A stretch of DNA of 50,875 bases from S012-109 sp964425105 (GTDB taxonomy: Bacteria > Pseudomonadota > Gammaproteobacteria > SZUA-140). Positions within the stretch are counted from its first letter, which is position 1. Every line of letters starts with the position of its first letter. Where the stretch lies: contig CAYRLE010000011.1 of assembly GCA_964425105.1 (NCBI GenBank), positions 1 through 50,875 on the forward strand, read 5' to 3'. A program made the translations under genes and the position numbers. A model generated the notes under the pieces. It was not told the origin of the DNA and made no database searches. It saw nothing but the letters and a program-made list of their open reading frames with translations. This document shows, in pieces, positions 24,851-33,646 of the stretch.

Positions 24851-25354
24851 ATGATCACAGCCACCATCAGCACCGACAAGGGCGACATCCACCTGGACCT
24901 GTTCGCCGCCGAGGCGCCGCTCACCGTCGCCAACTTCGTCAACCTGGCACAACGCGGCTTCTACGACGGCCTCGGCTTCCACCGCGTCATCGCCGACTTC
25001 ATGGTCCAGGGCGGCTGCCCCCAGGGCAGCGGCAGCGGCGGCCCCGGCTACCGTTTTGCCGACGAGTGCACACCTGACCTGCGCCACGACCAGCCCGGCA
25101 TGCTCTCCATGGCCAATGCCGGTCCCGGCACTAACGGCAGCCAGTTCTTCATCACCCACGTGGCCACCCCCTGGCTGGACGGCAAGCACACCGTGTTCGG
25201 CCGCGTGCGCGGCAGTGAGGACCAGGCCGTCGTGAACGCCATCGCCCAGGGCGACACCATGAAGCAGGTCACCGTGGCAGGCGAGGTGGAGGCACTGCTG
25301 GCCGCCCACCGGGACCAGCTGGAGGAATGGAACCGGATTCTGGATAAGGGTTAG
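24851..25354 (+). CDS. ppiB: cyclophilin-type peptidyl-prolyl cis-trans isomerase B
   Basis: A 167-aa cytoplasmic cyclophilin without a signal peptide. FHRVIADFMVQGG (catalytic Arg), GPGTNGSQFFIT and the W-x-DGKHTVFGRV block are all present. It speeds proline isomerisation during folding. Confidence 0.95.
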   Translation: MITATISTDKGDIHLDLFAAEAPLTVANFVNLAQRGFYDGLGFHRVIADFMVQGGCPQGSGSGGPGYRFADECTPDLRHDQPGMLSMANAGPGTNGSQFFITHVATPWLDGKHTVFGRVRGSEDQAVVNAIAQGDTMKQVTVAGEVEALLAAHRDQLEEWNRILDKG

Positions 25355-25358
25355 TTTA

Positions 25359-25400
25359 GTGAGGGGTGAGGGGTGAGGCGAGGTTCCCGTCTCACGCGCC
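25359..25400. repeat. heptad array D
   Basis: GTGAGGG, GTGAGGG, GTGAGGC in exact phase (25359-25379), then a short spacer and a partial return arm containing TCTCACG and GCCTCA. It starts 4 bases after the ppiB stop and ends just before the stop of the convergent tauE gene. Confidence 0.7.
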
Positions 25401-25405
25401 TCAAC

Positions 25406-26194
25406 TCAACCCACCATCAGGCGCAGGCCGATGAGCAGCAAGAGCAGGGCAAATATGCGCCGCAGCCAGACCAGGGGCAGGGCATGGGTGAGACGCGCCC
25501 CCAGGGGCGCCGCCGCCATGCTGGCGGGAACCACTGCCAGCAGCGCAGGCCAATAGATATAGCCAGTGCTCCCGGGCGGCAGCCCCTCGTCTCCCAGGCC
25601 CATGATCCCGTAGGCCGCCGCCCCCGCCAGGGCAATGGGCAGGCCGCAGGCCGCCGAGGTGGCGATGGCCTGGCGCAGGCCCACGCGGCACCAGAGCAGA
25701 AACGGGGTGCTCAGGGTGCCGCCGCCGATGCCCACCAGGGCGGAGACCAGGCCGATGACACCCCCGGCACCCGCCAGCAGCGCCCCCGAAGGAAGGCCGC
25801 GGCCGGCCGGCGGCTGCAGGGCCAGCAGCAGCTGCACGGCCACCAACAGTTCGAAAACGGCGAAGAGGGTGCGCAGGGCGCTACTGCTCAACTGTCCCGC
25901 CAACACCCCTCCCAGCGCACTGCCCAGCAGCAGCCCGGGGGCCAGGCGCGCCACCAGCGGCCACAGCACCGCGCCGCGCCGCTGGTGAGCGGCGATGGAG
26001 GACAGGGCGGTAAAGACGATAGTGGCCAGGGAAGTCCCCACCGCCAGCTGGGTGAGTTGCACGGCCTCCACCCCGCTGCGGGCAAAGAGCCACAGCAGGC
26101 CGGGCACGATCAGCAAGCCACCACCGATGCCCAGCAAACCGGCCAGCAGCCCGGCACCGGCGCCCAGCAGCAGATAGCCCGGGAGCATGCCCAT
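25406..26194 (-). CDS. TauE/SafE-family sulfite exporter-like permease
   Basis: A 262-aa protein with about eight membrane helices. The paired G-rich signatures GAGAGLLAGLLGIGGGLLIVPGL near the N-terminus and VSALVGIGGGTLSTPFLLW in the middle define the TauE/SafE family (PF01925). It may export sulfite, sulfoacetate or another organic anion, plausible in a sulfur oxidizer but not shown. The ATG at 26194 has GGAGG 11 bases upstream. The frame stays open further up only because it runs into a heptad array. Confidence 0.87.
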   Translation of the reverse strand: MGMLPGYLLLGAGAGLLAGLLGIGGGLLIVPGLLWLFARSGVEAVQLTQLAVGTSLATIVFTALSSIAAHQRRGAVLWPLVARLAPGLLLGSALGGVLAGQLSSSALRTLFAVFELLVAVQLLLALQPPAGRGLPSGALLAGAGGVIGLVSALVGIGGGTLSTPFLLWCRVGLRQAIATSAACGLPIALAGAAAYGIMGLGDEGLPPGSTGYIYWPALLAVVPASMAAAPLGARLTHALPLVWLRRIFALLLLLIGLRLMVG

Positions 26195-26212
26195 GGTGTG
26201 CAAATCCTCCAA

Positions 26213-26229
26213 GGGGGGCACCGCCCACC
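26213..26229. repeat. GGGGGGC/GCCCACC palindrome
   Basis: Palindrome with arms GGGGGGC and GCCCACC around ACC, 12 bases before heptad array E and just upstream of tauE. This pairing with a heptad array is repeated at 39118 and 39234. Confidence 0.5.
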
Positions 26230-26241
26230 AATAAATGTTTC

Positions 26242-26318
26242 GTGAGGCGTGAGGGGTGAGGGGTGACCGCGGCCTATTATTGCGCCTCACCCCTCACGCC
26301 TAACGCCTCACCCCTCAC
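26242..26318. repeat. heptad array E, long inverted repeat
   Basis: Left arm GTGAGGC, GTGAGGG, GTGAGGG, GTGACCG; centre GGCCTATTATTGC; right arm GCCTCAC, CCCTCAC, GCCTAAC, GCCTCAC, CCCTCAC. The arms pair over more than 20 bp. The centre is a reversed relative of the core in arrays B and H. It ends 7 bases before the stop of the aldehyde dehydrogenase gene. Confidence 0.8.
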
Positions 26319-26325
26319 GAAATAT

Positions 26326-27696
26326 TCATGCCTTGCCCACCCAGATGGTCTTGATGTTGAGAAACTCCCGCAGGCCGTGATGGGACAGTTCGCGGCCGTA
26401 GCCGGAGGCCTTGATACCGCCGAATGGCAGGCGCGGATCGCTCTTCACCAAGCCGTTGACGAACACCGCCCCGCTCTCGATGCGCCGCGCCAAGGCCTCG
26501 CCGTGTTCCACGTCGCGGGTCCAGACGCTGCCCCCCAGGCCGAAGCGCGAACCGTTGGCCACCGCCAGGGCCTCGTCCTCGTCCGCCACCCGGATCACGG
26601 CGGCTACGGGGCCGAACAGCTCCTCCTCCCAGGCCGGCATGCCGGGACCCACCCGGTCGAGGATAGAAGGCAGGTAGAAGGCGCCGCGCCCGGGATGGGG
26701 GGCGCAGCCGGTGACCGCCACGGCGCCCGCCGCCAGGCTGGCCTGCACCTGGCGGTGCAATTCCTCGCGCAGGTCGGGTCGCGCCAGGGGCGCCAGGGTG
26801 CTGGCCTCGTCCAGGGGGTCGCCGCAGCGCAAGGCCTCCACCGCCACCTTGAAGCGCGCCAGGAATTCATCGGCCACCGCCGGCACCACGATGAAACGCT
26901 TGGCGGCGATGCAACTCTGGCCGGCATTGAGAAAGCGGGAGGTGACGGCCACCTGCACCGCGGCCTCCAGGTCGGCGTCCGCCAGCACGATGAAGGGGTC
27001 CGAGCCCCCCAGTTCCAGCACCGTCTTCTTGAGGTGCCGGCCGGCGCAGGCAGCCACCTCGCGGCCTGCCGCCTCACTGCCGGTAAGGGTCACGGCATGG
27101 ACCCGCGGGTCGGCGATCACCGCCGCCACCTGGCCGGCGCCGATCAGCAGGGTGCGGAACACGCCCTCGGGCATGCCGGCCTCGTGGCATACCGATTCGA
27201 TGGCCTGGGCACACTGGGGCACGTTGGAGGCATGCTTGAGCAGCGCCGTGTTGCCCGCCGCCAGCGCCGGCGCGGCAAAGCGGAACACCTGCCAGAAGGG
27301 GAAGTTCCAGGGCATCACCGCCAGCACCGTGCCCAGGGGCTGATGGACCACGAAGCTGCGCCCGGCATCGCTGGGGATCACTTCGTCGGCCAGAAAGGCT
27401 GGGGCTTGATCGGCATAATAATCACAGACCAGGGCGCATTTCTCGACTTCGGCGCGCGCCTCCCCGATGAGCTTGCCCATCTCGCAGCTGATGAGGCGCG
27501 CCAACTCCTCGCGCCGCGCCCGCAACACCTCGGCGCTGCGGCGCAACAGGTCACAGCGCTCCACCAGGGGGCGCGCCGCCCATGACGGCGCGGCCCCGGC
27601 GGCCGCCGTCAATGCCGCCTCCAGCTGCACCTCGTCCCAGGCATCGATGACGGCTAGGGTTTCCCCCGTGGCGGGGTTGCGAGACTGGAAAGCCAT
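26326..27696 (-). CDS. NAD(P)-dependent aldehyde (succinate-semialdehyde-type) dehydrogenase
   Basis: A 456-aa enzyme. MPWNFPFWQVFRF (oxyanion Asn), VTLTGSEAAG, catalytic Glu in LELGGSDPFIV and catalytic Cys in NAGQSCIAAKRF are all present. The short length and the ends resemble GabD/Sad-type dehydrogenases that oxidise succinate semialdehyde. The ATG at 27696 has GGAGGATATC upstream. It is divergent from the NDUFA9-like gene over 80 bases. No GABA pathway gene is visible, so the aldehyde is uncertain. Confidence 0.88.
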   Translation of the reverse strand: MAFQSRNPATGETLAVIDAWDEVQLEAALTAAAGAAPSWAARPLVERCDLLRRSAEVLRARREELARLISCEMGKLIGEARAEVEKCALVCDYYADQAPAFLADEVIPSDAGRSFVVHQPLGTVLAVMPWNFPFWQVFRFAAPALAAGNTALLKHASNVPQCAQAIESVCHEAGMPEGVFRTLLIGAGQVAAVIADPRVHAVTLTGSEAAGREVAACAGRHLKKTVLELGGSDPFIVLADADLEAAVQVAVTSRFLNAGQSCIAAKRFIVVPAVADEFLARFKVAVEALRCGDPLDEASTLAPLARPDLREELHRQVQASLAAGAVAVTGCAPHPGRGAFYLPSILDRVGPGMPAWEEELFGPVAAVIRVADEDEALAVANGSRFGLGGSVWTRDVEHGEALARRIESGAVFVNGLVKSDPRLPFGGIKASGYGRELSHHGLREFLNIKTIWVGKA

Positions 27697-27776
27697 GGCG
27701 ATATCCTCCGGAAACAGATTGATACAGGCTATACTACCCCAAATAACATAGAAAACAGCAAGACGGGAGGATGGCA

Positions 27777-28754
27777 ATGGAAGTGGAGTTTGTACGGGCA
27801 CAGAGGCCCCTGGTGTGCGTCCTGGGCGGCACCGGCTTCGTCGGGCATCACCTGGTCAACCACCTGGTGGAAAACGGCTACCGGGTGCGGGTGGCGAGCC
27901 GCCGCCCGGTGCGGCACCGCGATCTGGGCGTGCTGCCCGATGTGGAACTGGTGGAGGCGGACGTCCACAAGCCCGCGGCCCTCGCCAGGCTGCTGGCCGA
28001 CTGCAGCGCCGTGATCAACCTGGTGGCGATCCTCAACGAAGACCGCGCTGGCGACTTCCAGCGGGTGCACGTAGAACTGCCCCACAAGATCATCCAGGCC
28101 TGCCAGGAACAGGGGGTGACGCGCCTGCTCCACATGAGCGCCCTGAACGCCGACCCGCGCGGCGACCTGAGCCATTATCTCACCAGCAAGGGCGAGGGCG
28201 AGGCCCTGGTCCACAGCGTGGACAGCCTGGAGGTCACCAGCTTCCGCCCGTCGGTGATCTTCGGCCTCGGCGACCACTTCTTCAACCGCTTCGCGGCGCT
28301 GTTGCGCAGCGCGCCACTGCTGTTCCCCCTGGCCTGCCCCCGCAGCCGCTTCTCCCCCGTGTACGTGGACGACGTGGTGGGCGCCATGCTGAAATCCCTG
28401 GCGGACCGCCACACCATCGGCCAGCGTTACGATCTCTGCGGCCCCCATGCCTACACCCTGCAGCAGCTGGTGGAATTCACCGCCCGCACCATCGGCGTCA
28501 GGCGTTTTATTCTGCCCCTGGGAGATGGCCTCTCCCGGCTCCAGGCGCGCGTCATGCAGCACCTGCCGGGCAAGTCCTTCACCTACGACAACTATCTGTC
28601 CCTGCAGGTGGACAGCATTTGCCGCCACAGATTTCCCGCCATCTTCGCCATCGATCCCCAGCCCATCGAATCCATCGTGCCCATCTATCTGGCCAACCGG
28701 ACCCTGCGCGGCCGTTACGATCAATTCCGCGCCCTGGCCCGCCACGAATACTGA
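27777..28754 (+). CDS. NAD-dependent epimerase/dehydratase, complex I NDUFA9-like
   Basis: A 325-aa extended short-chain dehydrogenase/reductase. The NAD site is LGGTGFVGHHLV near residue 16; the usual catalytic YxxxK is replaced or shifted (HYLTSKGEGE), as in NDUFA9-like proteins. ATGs occur at 27771 and 27777; GGGAGG favours 27777. Bacterial relatives are often named complex I NDUFA9 subunit family, but a role in NADH dehydrogenase is not demonstrated. cca follows 23 bases later. Confidence 0.83.
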   Translation: MEVEFVRAQRPLVCVLGGTGFVGHHLVNHLVENGYRVRVASRRPVRHRDLGVLPDVELVEADVHKPAALARLLADCSAVINLVAILNEDRAGDFQRVHVELPHKIIQACQEQGVTRLLHMSALNADPRGDLSHYLTSKGEGEALVHSVDSLEVTSFRPSVIFGLGDHFFNRFAALLRSAPLLFPLACPRSRFSPVYVDDVVGAMLKSLADRHTIGQRYDLCGPHAYTLQQLVEFTARTIGVRRFILPLGDGLSRLQARVMQHLPGKSFTYDNYLSLQVDSICRHRFPAIFAIDPQPIESIVPIYLANRTLRGRYDQFRALARHEY

Positions 28755-28777
28755 CGGATACCCCGGACGAAGCAGCG

Positions 28778-30025
28778 ATGACGACGACCCGGGGACTGAA
28801 GGTTTATCGCGTAGGCGGCGCCGTGCGCGACCGGCTGCTGGGACTGCCGGTGGACGACCGCGACTGGGTGGTGGTGGGCGCCACCCCCGAAGAGATGCTG
28901 GCACGGGGTTTCCGCCAGGTGGGACGCGATTTTCCCGTCTTCCTCCATCCCGAGACCCATGAGGAGTATGCCCTGGCCCGCACCGAACGCAAGGTGGGCC
29001 CTGGTTATCGGGGCTTCGAGGTCCATGCCGACCCCGGCGTCACCCTGGAAGAGGATCTGCAGCGCCGCGACCTCACCATCAATGCCATGGCGGAGACACC
29101 TGAGGGCAAACTCATCGACCCCTATGGCGGCTACCGCGACCTGCAGCAACGCATCCTGCGCCATGTCTCGCCCGCCTTCTGCGAAGACCCGCTGCGCATT
29201 CTGCGGGTGGCGCGCTTCGCCGCCCGTTTCAGTCCCCTGGGCTTCCGCGTGGCCGACGAGACCATGACGCTGATGCGCCGCATGGTGGAATCGGGGGAAG
29301 TGGACGCCCTGGTGCCGGAACGGGTCTGGAAGGAGACCGAACGCGCCCTGGGGGAACAGCAGCCCACGGCCTTCTTCCAGGTGCTGCGCGACTGCGGCGC
29401 CCTGGCGCGGCTGTTCCCGGAAATCGAGCGCCTCTTCGGCGTGCCCCAGCCGCCCCGCCACCACCCAGAAATCGACACCGGCATCCACACCATGATGGTG
29501 CTGGAACAGGCCTGCCGCCTCAGCCCCGACAAGCGGGTGCGCTTCGCCGCCCTGGTCCACGATGTGGGCAAGGGCCTCACTCCCGCCGAGCAGTGGCCAC
29601 ATCACCCGGGCCACGAAAAGCGCGGCGCGGAACTCATTGAGGCGTTGGCACAGCGCCTGCGCATCCCCAATGCCTACCGTGATCTGGCGCGCCTGGTGGC
29701 CCGCTACCACACCCACTGCCATCGCGCCGCCGAGCTGCGCCCCGCCACCCTGCTGGACACCCTGCTGGCCCTGGACGCCTTGCGCCGTCCGCAACGCCTG
29801 GAGCAATTCCTGTTGGCCTGCGAGGCCGACGCCCGCGGCCGCAGCGGCTTCGAGGAGCGCCCCTATCCGCAGGCGGATATCTTGCGCCGGGTTCTGCAGG
29901 CCATGCGCAGCGTCGAACCCCGCGCCCTGCTGGAGGCGGGCCTGCAGGGCCCGGCCCTGGTCCAGGAACTGCGCCGCCGGCGCCTGCGCGCCATCGCCGC
30001 CAGCCTCAAGAACCCCCCCACCTGA
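28778..30025 (+). CDS. cca: multifunctional CCA-adding enzyme
   Basis: A 415-aa protein that builds and repairs the 3' CCA of tRNAs. The class II nucleotidyltransferase head has RVGGAVRDRLLG and the DxD-type acidic pair, RRDLTINAMA follows, and the C-terminal HD domain is clear (HTMMVLEQ, ALVHDVGKG), giving phosphatase/phosphodiesterase activity as in gammaproteobacterial Cca. The ATG at 28778 gives the family start. Confidence 0.95.
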   Translation: MTTTRGLKVYRVGGAVRDRLLGLPVDDRDWVVVGATPEEMLARGFRQVGRDFPVFLHPETHEEYALARTERKVGPGYRGFEVHADPGVTLEEDLQRRDLTINAMAETPEGKLIDPYGGYRDLQQRILRHVSPAFCEDPLRILRVARFAARFSPLGFRVADETMTLMRRMVESGEVDALVPERVWKETERALGEQQPTAFFQVLRDCGALARLFPEIERLFGVPQPPRHHPEIDTGIHTMMVLEQACRLSPDKRVRFAALVHDVGKGLTPAEQWPHHPGHEKRGAELIEALAQRLRIPNAYRDLARLVARYHTHCHRAAELRPATLLDTLLALDALRRPQRLEQFLLACEADARGRSGFEERPYPQADILRRVLQAMRSVEPRALLEAGLQGPALVQELRRRRLRAIAASLKNPPT

Positions 30026-30040
30026 GGGGGTTCAACTTTT
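30011..30040 (+). terminator. possible terminator at the end of cca
   Basis: Arms AACCCCC (30011-30017) and GGGGGTT (30026-30032) flank the stop codon and are followed by CAACTTTT. The stem is GC-rich but the T-tract is short. Confidence 0.45.
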
Positions 30041-30135
30041 CCCCCCAGCGACCGATAAACCCTTACAGCGGCGGGAAAAATCCCAGCGCCCCCGGGACGC
30101 CATTCCCAGACAACCGACAACAACAATTGCAGCAT

Positions 30136-30507
30136 ATGAGCGACCCAGCATATCCCCAACGACTCATCATCGACGACCAGGGTGAGGGCAGGAAGAAGTT
30201 CCGCCCCTCGGACTGGGTGGAACGCATCTCCGCCTCCCTGGCCAGCTTCGGCGCCGACCAGCGCCTGCGCTATTCGGAACACGTGCAGCCCTGCATCATC
30301 CAGGGCCAGAAGTGCCTGGTGGTCAGCCGCCGGCTCAAGGAAAGCCATCCCGAACTCTATGAGTTCATCATGGACTTCGCCACCAGCAACCGCCTGCGTA
30401 TCCAGGAAGACCGCCGCCTGGCCCCCCGCCCCGTGCCCTGTGAGCGCCGCCAGCAGCAATGGCGCTATGAAGAGGAAGTGGCGCCACCCCAAGCCTCCTC
30501 CATCTGA
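30136..30507 (+). CDS. DUF3579 family protein
   Basis: A 123-aa cytoplasmic protein starting MSDPAYPQRLIIDDQ. The block FRPSDWVERISASLASFGADQRLRYS and the RRLKESHPELYEFIMDF block are the DUF3579 (PF12112) pattern seen in Beta- and Gammaproteobacteria. No catalytic motif. The ATG at 30136 is preferred to the TTG at 30127. Function unknown. Confidence 0.8.
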   Translation: MSDPAYPQRLIIDDQGEGRKKFRPSDWVERISASLASFGADQRLRYSEHVQPCIIQGQKCLVVSRRLKESHPELYEFIMDFATSNRLRIQEDRRLAPRPVPCERRQQQWRYEEEVAPPQASSI

Positions 30508-30596
30508 GACGCCGGCACGCCGCCAGCGGCCCTGCCCGATGGAGGGAACAGCGAAAAACTGCTTCACCCCACGGTGTGATGGGCTAAAATCCCTCC

Positions 30597-31538
30597 ATGG
30601 AATCACTGCCAGACTCTCCACCACGCATCGGGCTGGCCCTGGGCAGCGGCTCCTCGCGGGGCTGGGCCCATATCGGCATCATCCGCGAACTGGCGGCCAT
30701 CGGAGTGGAACCCCAGATCATCTGCGGCTGCTCCATCGGTGCCATCGTCGGCGCCTCCTATGTGGCCGGCAACCTGGAGCGCCTGGAAGACTGGGTGCGC
30801 TCCCTCAGCAAGCGCGAACTGGTGCGTTTCTTCGAACTCAACTTCACCCTCAGCGGTTTCGTCGATGCCGAACGTTTCCATGAATTTCTGCGCAGCTACG
30901 TCTGTGCCGAGGACCTGCTCATCGAGGATCTGCCCAAACCCTTCGCCACGGTGTCCACCGAACTGGAGACCGGGCGCGAGATCTGGTTCACCAAGGGACC
31001 GGTGCACAATGCAGTGATCGCCTCCATCGCCCTGCCCGGCCTGTTTCCGCCGGTGCGCCACCAGGGCAAATGGCTGGTGGACGGCGGCCTGGTGAATCCG
31101 GTGCCAGTATCCCTGTGTCATGCCCTGGGCGCGGAGATCGTCATCGCCGTCAATCTCAACGGTGACATCGTGGGCAAGCATTTCCGCCCTGCCAAAACCA
31201 GCGGCAAAAGCCAGAATGCCCAGAAGGGCGTGCTGGAATCTTTTATGGACACCATCAAGGAGTACTCGCCCAATCTGCTGGGCAACGAAAAGACCAACCA
31301 CAATCCGCCCAGCCTCTTCGAGGCCATCGCCGGCGCCGTCAACATCACCCAGGACCGCATCACCCGCAGCCGCATGGCCGGCGATCCCCCGGATGTTCTG
31401 CTCAGTCCCCGCCTGTCCCATATCGGCCTGCTGGAATTCCACCGCGCCGGCGAAGCCATCGACGAAGGGCGGGCCTGCGTGCGGCGCGCCCAGACCGCCA
31501 TCGAGCACATCCTGCGCAAGGGAGGCAGCAAATCGTGA
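30597..31538 (+). CDS. patatin-like phospholipase (RssA-type)
   Basis: A 313-aa serine lipase-fold protein. The oxyanion stretch LGSGSSRGWAHIG (15-27), nucleophile elbow GCSIG (S46) and the aspartate of DGG (D162) make the catalytic dyad. There is no signal peptide, so it probably acts on membrane phospholipids from the cytoplasm, as in the RssA/YchK group. It is coupled to the following HIT gene. Confidence 0.9.
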   Translation: MESLPDSPPRIGLALGSGSSRGWAHIGIIRELAAIGVEPQIICGCSIGAIVGASYVAGNLERLEDWVRSLSKRELVRFFELNFTLSGFVDAERFHEFLRSYVCAEDLLIEDLPKPFATVSTELETGREIWFTKGPVHNAVIASIALPGLFPPVRHQGKWLVDGGLVNPVPVSLCHALGAEIVIAVNLNGDIVGKHFRPAKTSGKSQNAQKGVLESFMDTIKEYSPNLLGNEKTNHNPPSLFEAIAGAVNITQDRITRSRMAGDPPDVLLSPRLSHIGLLEFHRAGEAIDEGRACVRRAQTAIEHILRKGGSKS

Positions 31539-31972
31539 ACGCGCCATTCCAGCTCCATCCGCGCCTGACCCGGGATTGCGTCCCCCTGGGGCATTTCTCC
31601 CTCTGCCTGCTGCTGCTCATGAACGACAGCCGCTATCCCTGGTGCATCCTGGTGCCGCAGCGTCCCGGCATCAGCGAGATTCATCAGCTGGCCGAGGCGG
31701 ACCAGATGCGCCTGCAACAGGAGTCCTGTCACCTCGCCCGGCAGCTGGCCCAGTGCTTCGCGGCCGACAAGATGAACATCGCCGCCCTGGGCAATGTCGT
31801 GCCCCAGCTGCACATTCACCACATCGTGCGCTATCGTAACGACCCGGCGTGGCCGGATCCGGTGTGGGGGCGGCTGCCGCCCCTGCCCTATCCGGCGACA
31901 GCCCTTGCGGAAGTGAAACAGCGCCTGCTGCCGCTGCTGGCGGAGGAGGTGGGCTTTGCCGCGGCGCACTGA
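31535..31972 (+). CDS. HIT-family nucleotide hydrolase/transferase
   Basis: A 145-aa protein starting at a GTG that overlaps the patatin stop. QLHIHHIVR supplies the H-x-H-x-H triad, and LVPQRPGISEIHQL and MNIAALGNVVPQ are usual HIT blocks. The family acts on nucleotide conjugates such as AMP-lysine or dinucleoside polyphosphates. Its end overlaps the next gene by 17 bases. Confidence 0.88.
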   Translation: MNAPFQLHPRLTRDCVPLGHFSLCLLLLMNDSRYPWCILVPQRPGISEIHQLAEADQMRLQQESCHLARQLAQCFAADKMNIAALGNVVPQLHIHHIVRYRNDPAWPDPVWGRLPPLPYPATALAEVKQRLLPLLAEEVGFAAAH

Positions 31973-32948
31973 GAAAATCCTCGGCGCCGCCACGTTGCTG
32001 CTGGCGCTGCTGTTGCTGGCGGCCTGTGCCGCCCCGCCGCCGCGCAGCGCCCGACAGGAGCCCCCCCTCGCCTATGTGGCGCAGGACGACGCCAGCCTGG
32101 CGGCCCGCTACGCCCCCATCGTGGTCCCCGCCAACGGCCGCGCCTACAACCGCCTGGGCACCCCTGCGGCGCGCCTCACCCCCCGGGGCAGGGAGCAGAT
32201 CCACGTGGACCCGGCGCGGCCCACGATCTATGTGCGCCAGCGCAGCTTCCAGGCCGGCCAGAGCCGCTATACCAATCTCATCTACCGCCTGCACTTCCAA
32301 CGGGTCCCCTATATTCACCTCACCAGCGGCAACAACGGCGGCCTGCTGGTGGTGATCACCCTGGATGCCGCCGGCCATCCCCTGCTCATCACCACGGTCC
32401 ACACCTGCGGCTGCTACCTGGCCTTCATCCCCACCTCCTATCTGCCGGCCACGGCCTACCCCGCTGGCTGGAACCGGCAAGGGCAACGGGTCTTCGGCAT
32501 CCAGCTGCCAGGGATGCTGCAATATCCGGAGGTTTTCACACCGGCATTGCGCCCCCTGATAGTGCTGCGCGACGCCACCCACCGGGTGCTGGATGTCAGA
32601 CTGACTAAGGAAAAATCACTGGCCGGCTATCGAGCGGAGCCCACACCCCTGCGCCCCATTGCGGACCTGGAGCATCTGCCCCTGCCGGGCGGCGGCGAAA
32701 CCTCCTTCTTCCACGGCCGGGGATTCAGCCGCGGCTATGTGAAGAATGCCTTCAAGCCCTTCGAACTGCTGCTCATGAGCTGGTGGGTGCTGGACCCCCA
32801 TGTGGGCGTGGACAAACGCTATGGCGAACGCCACGCCAGCGGCAGCGTGTTCTACACCAGCCTCTGGCCCTGGTACCGCAGCGCCTCGGACATGTGGGAC
32901 TTCGCCGCCTTCCTGCGTTTCTGGGGCTGGCGGCTGGGAAGTGAGTAA
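31956..32948 (+). CDS. lipoprotein of unknown function, TTG start
   Basis: A 330-aa protein. The TTG at 31956 has GGAGGAGG six bases upstream inside the HIT gene, strong support for this rare start. The N-terminus (KILGAATLLLALLLLAACA) ends in lipobox LLAAC. The mature part has no recognised motif but is rich in aromatics; VHTCGCYLAF (about 148-157) holds two Cys, and the C-terminus (YKASG-like WYRSASDMWDFAAFLRFWGW) is Trp-rich. It is probably a periplasmic lipoprotein attached to the cell envelope. Function not recognised. Confidence 0.75.
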   Translation: MPRRTEKILGAATLLLALLLLAACAAPPPRSARQEPPLAYVAQDDASLAARYAPIVVPANGRAYNRLGTPAARLTPRGREQIHVDPARPTIYVRQRSFQAGQSRYTNLIYRLHFQRVPYIHLTSGNNGGLLVVITLDAAGHPLLITTVHTCGCYLAFIPTSYLPATAYPAGWNRQGQRVFGIQLPGMLQYPEVFTPALRPLIVLRDATHRVLDVRLTKEKSLAGYRAEPTPLRPIADLEHLPLPGGGETSFFHGRGFSRGYVKNAFKPFELLLMSWWVLDPHVGVDKRYGERHASGSVFYTSLWPWYRSASDMWDFAAFLRFWGWRLGSE

Positions 32949-32955
32949 AACCCCC

Positions 32956-33032
32956 CATCACCCATTACTCATCACCCTTTACCCATTACCCATTACCCAT
33001 TACCCATCACCCATTACTCACTCCCCATCAAC
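32956..33032. repeat. heptad array F (nine perfect units plus degenerate tail)
   Basis: CATCACC, CATTACT, CATCACC, CTTTACC, CATTACC x3, CATCACC, CATTACT in exact 7-bp phase (32956-33018), then two degenerate units. It lies between two convergent genes and contains the ubiX stop at 33014, so the last residues of UbiX are repeat-encoded. Confidence 0.9.
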
Positions 33033-33646
33033 CCATCACCCCTCTCCCCCCAGCGCGGCACCAGTCGATGCTCGACGCCCAGGTGGTCGAGGATGCGCGC
33101 CACCACGAAATCCACCAACTCACTGACCGCCGCGGGACGGTGGTAGAAACCGGGGCAGGCGGGCATGATCACGGCGCCCATGCGGCTCAGGGTCAGCATG
33201 TGCTCCAGGTGAATGGAGGACAGGGGCATCTCGCGGGGCACCAGGATCAGCTGGCGGCGCTCCTTGAGCACCACGTCGGCGGCCCGCTCCAGGAGGTTGT
33301 CGCTGGTGCCGCAGGCGATGGCCGCCAGGGTGCCGCTGGTGCAGGGGCACACCACCATGGCCTGGGGGACACTGGAGCCGCTGGCGATGGGCGCCGTCCA
33401 CTGCTCCTTGCCCAGCACCTGGAGTTGCCCGGGCGCGGGCCGGTAGCGGGCGCTGAAACAGCGCTGCAGTTCCGCCGCCGAACCCTTCACCTGGATGTCC
33501 GTCTCCATGGACATCACCACCTGGGCCGGGGTGGACATGAGCAGATAGACCTGGCGGCCCTGCTGCAGCAGGCACTCCAGGAGGCGCAGGCCGTAGGGGA
33601 TGCCCGAGGCGCCGGTCATGGCGAGGGTGATGGCCGTGCTGTTCAT
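33014..33646 (-). CDS. ubiX: flavin prenyltransferase UbiX
   Basis: A 210-aa flavoprotein-fold enzyme that makes prenylated FMN for UbiD in ubiquinone synthesis. AMTGASGIPYGLRLLE (9-24), PIASGSSVPQAMVVCPCTSGTLAAIA and LVPREMPLSSIHLEHML are conserved. The ATG overlaps the mpl stop by 4 bases. The normal C-terminus ends around RLVPRWG; the extra residues GERGDGLMGSE continue into the heptad array. Confidence 0.93.
   Translation of the reverse strand: MNSTAITLAMTGASGIPYGLRLLECLLQQGRQVYLLMSTPAQVVMSMETDIQVKGSAAELQRCFSARYRPAPGQLQVLGKEQWTAPIASGSSVPQAMVVCPCTSGTLAAIACGTSDNLLERAADVVLKERRQLILVPREMPLSSIHLEHMLTLSRMGAVIMPACPGFYHRPAAVSELVDFVVARILDHLGVEHRLVPRWGERGDGLMGSE

Noticed and set aside
27815..28777. 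Long N-terminal extension of cca in its own frame
   Set aside because: It overlaps the well-supported NDUFA9-like gene in another frame; the conserved Cca start is at 28778.
32956..33032. CRISPR-like appearance of short repeats
   Set aside because: Units are 7 bp without unique spacers, and no cas genes are present.
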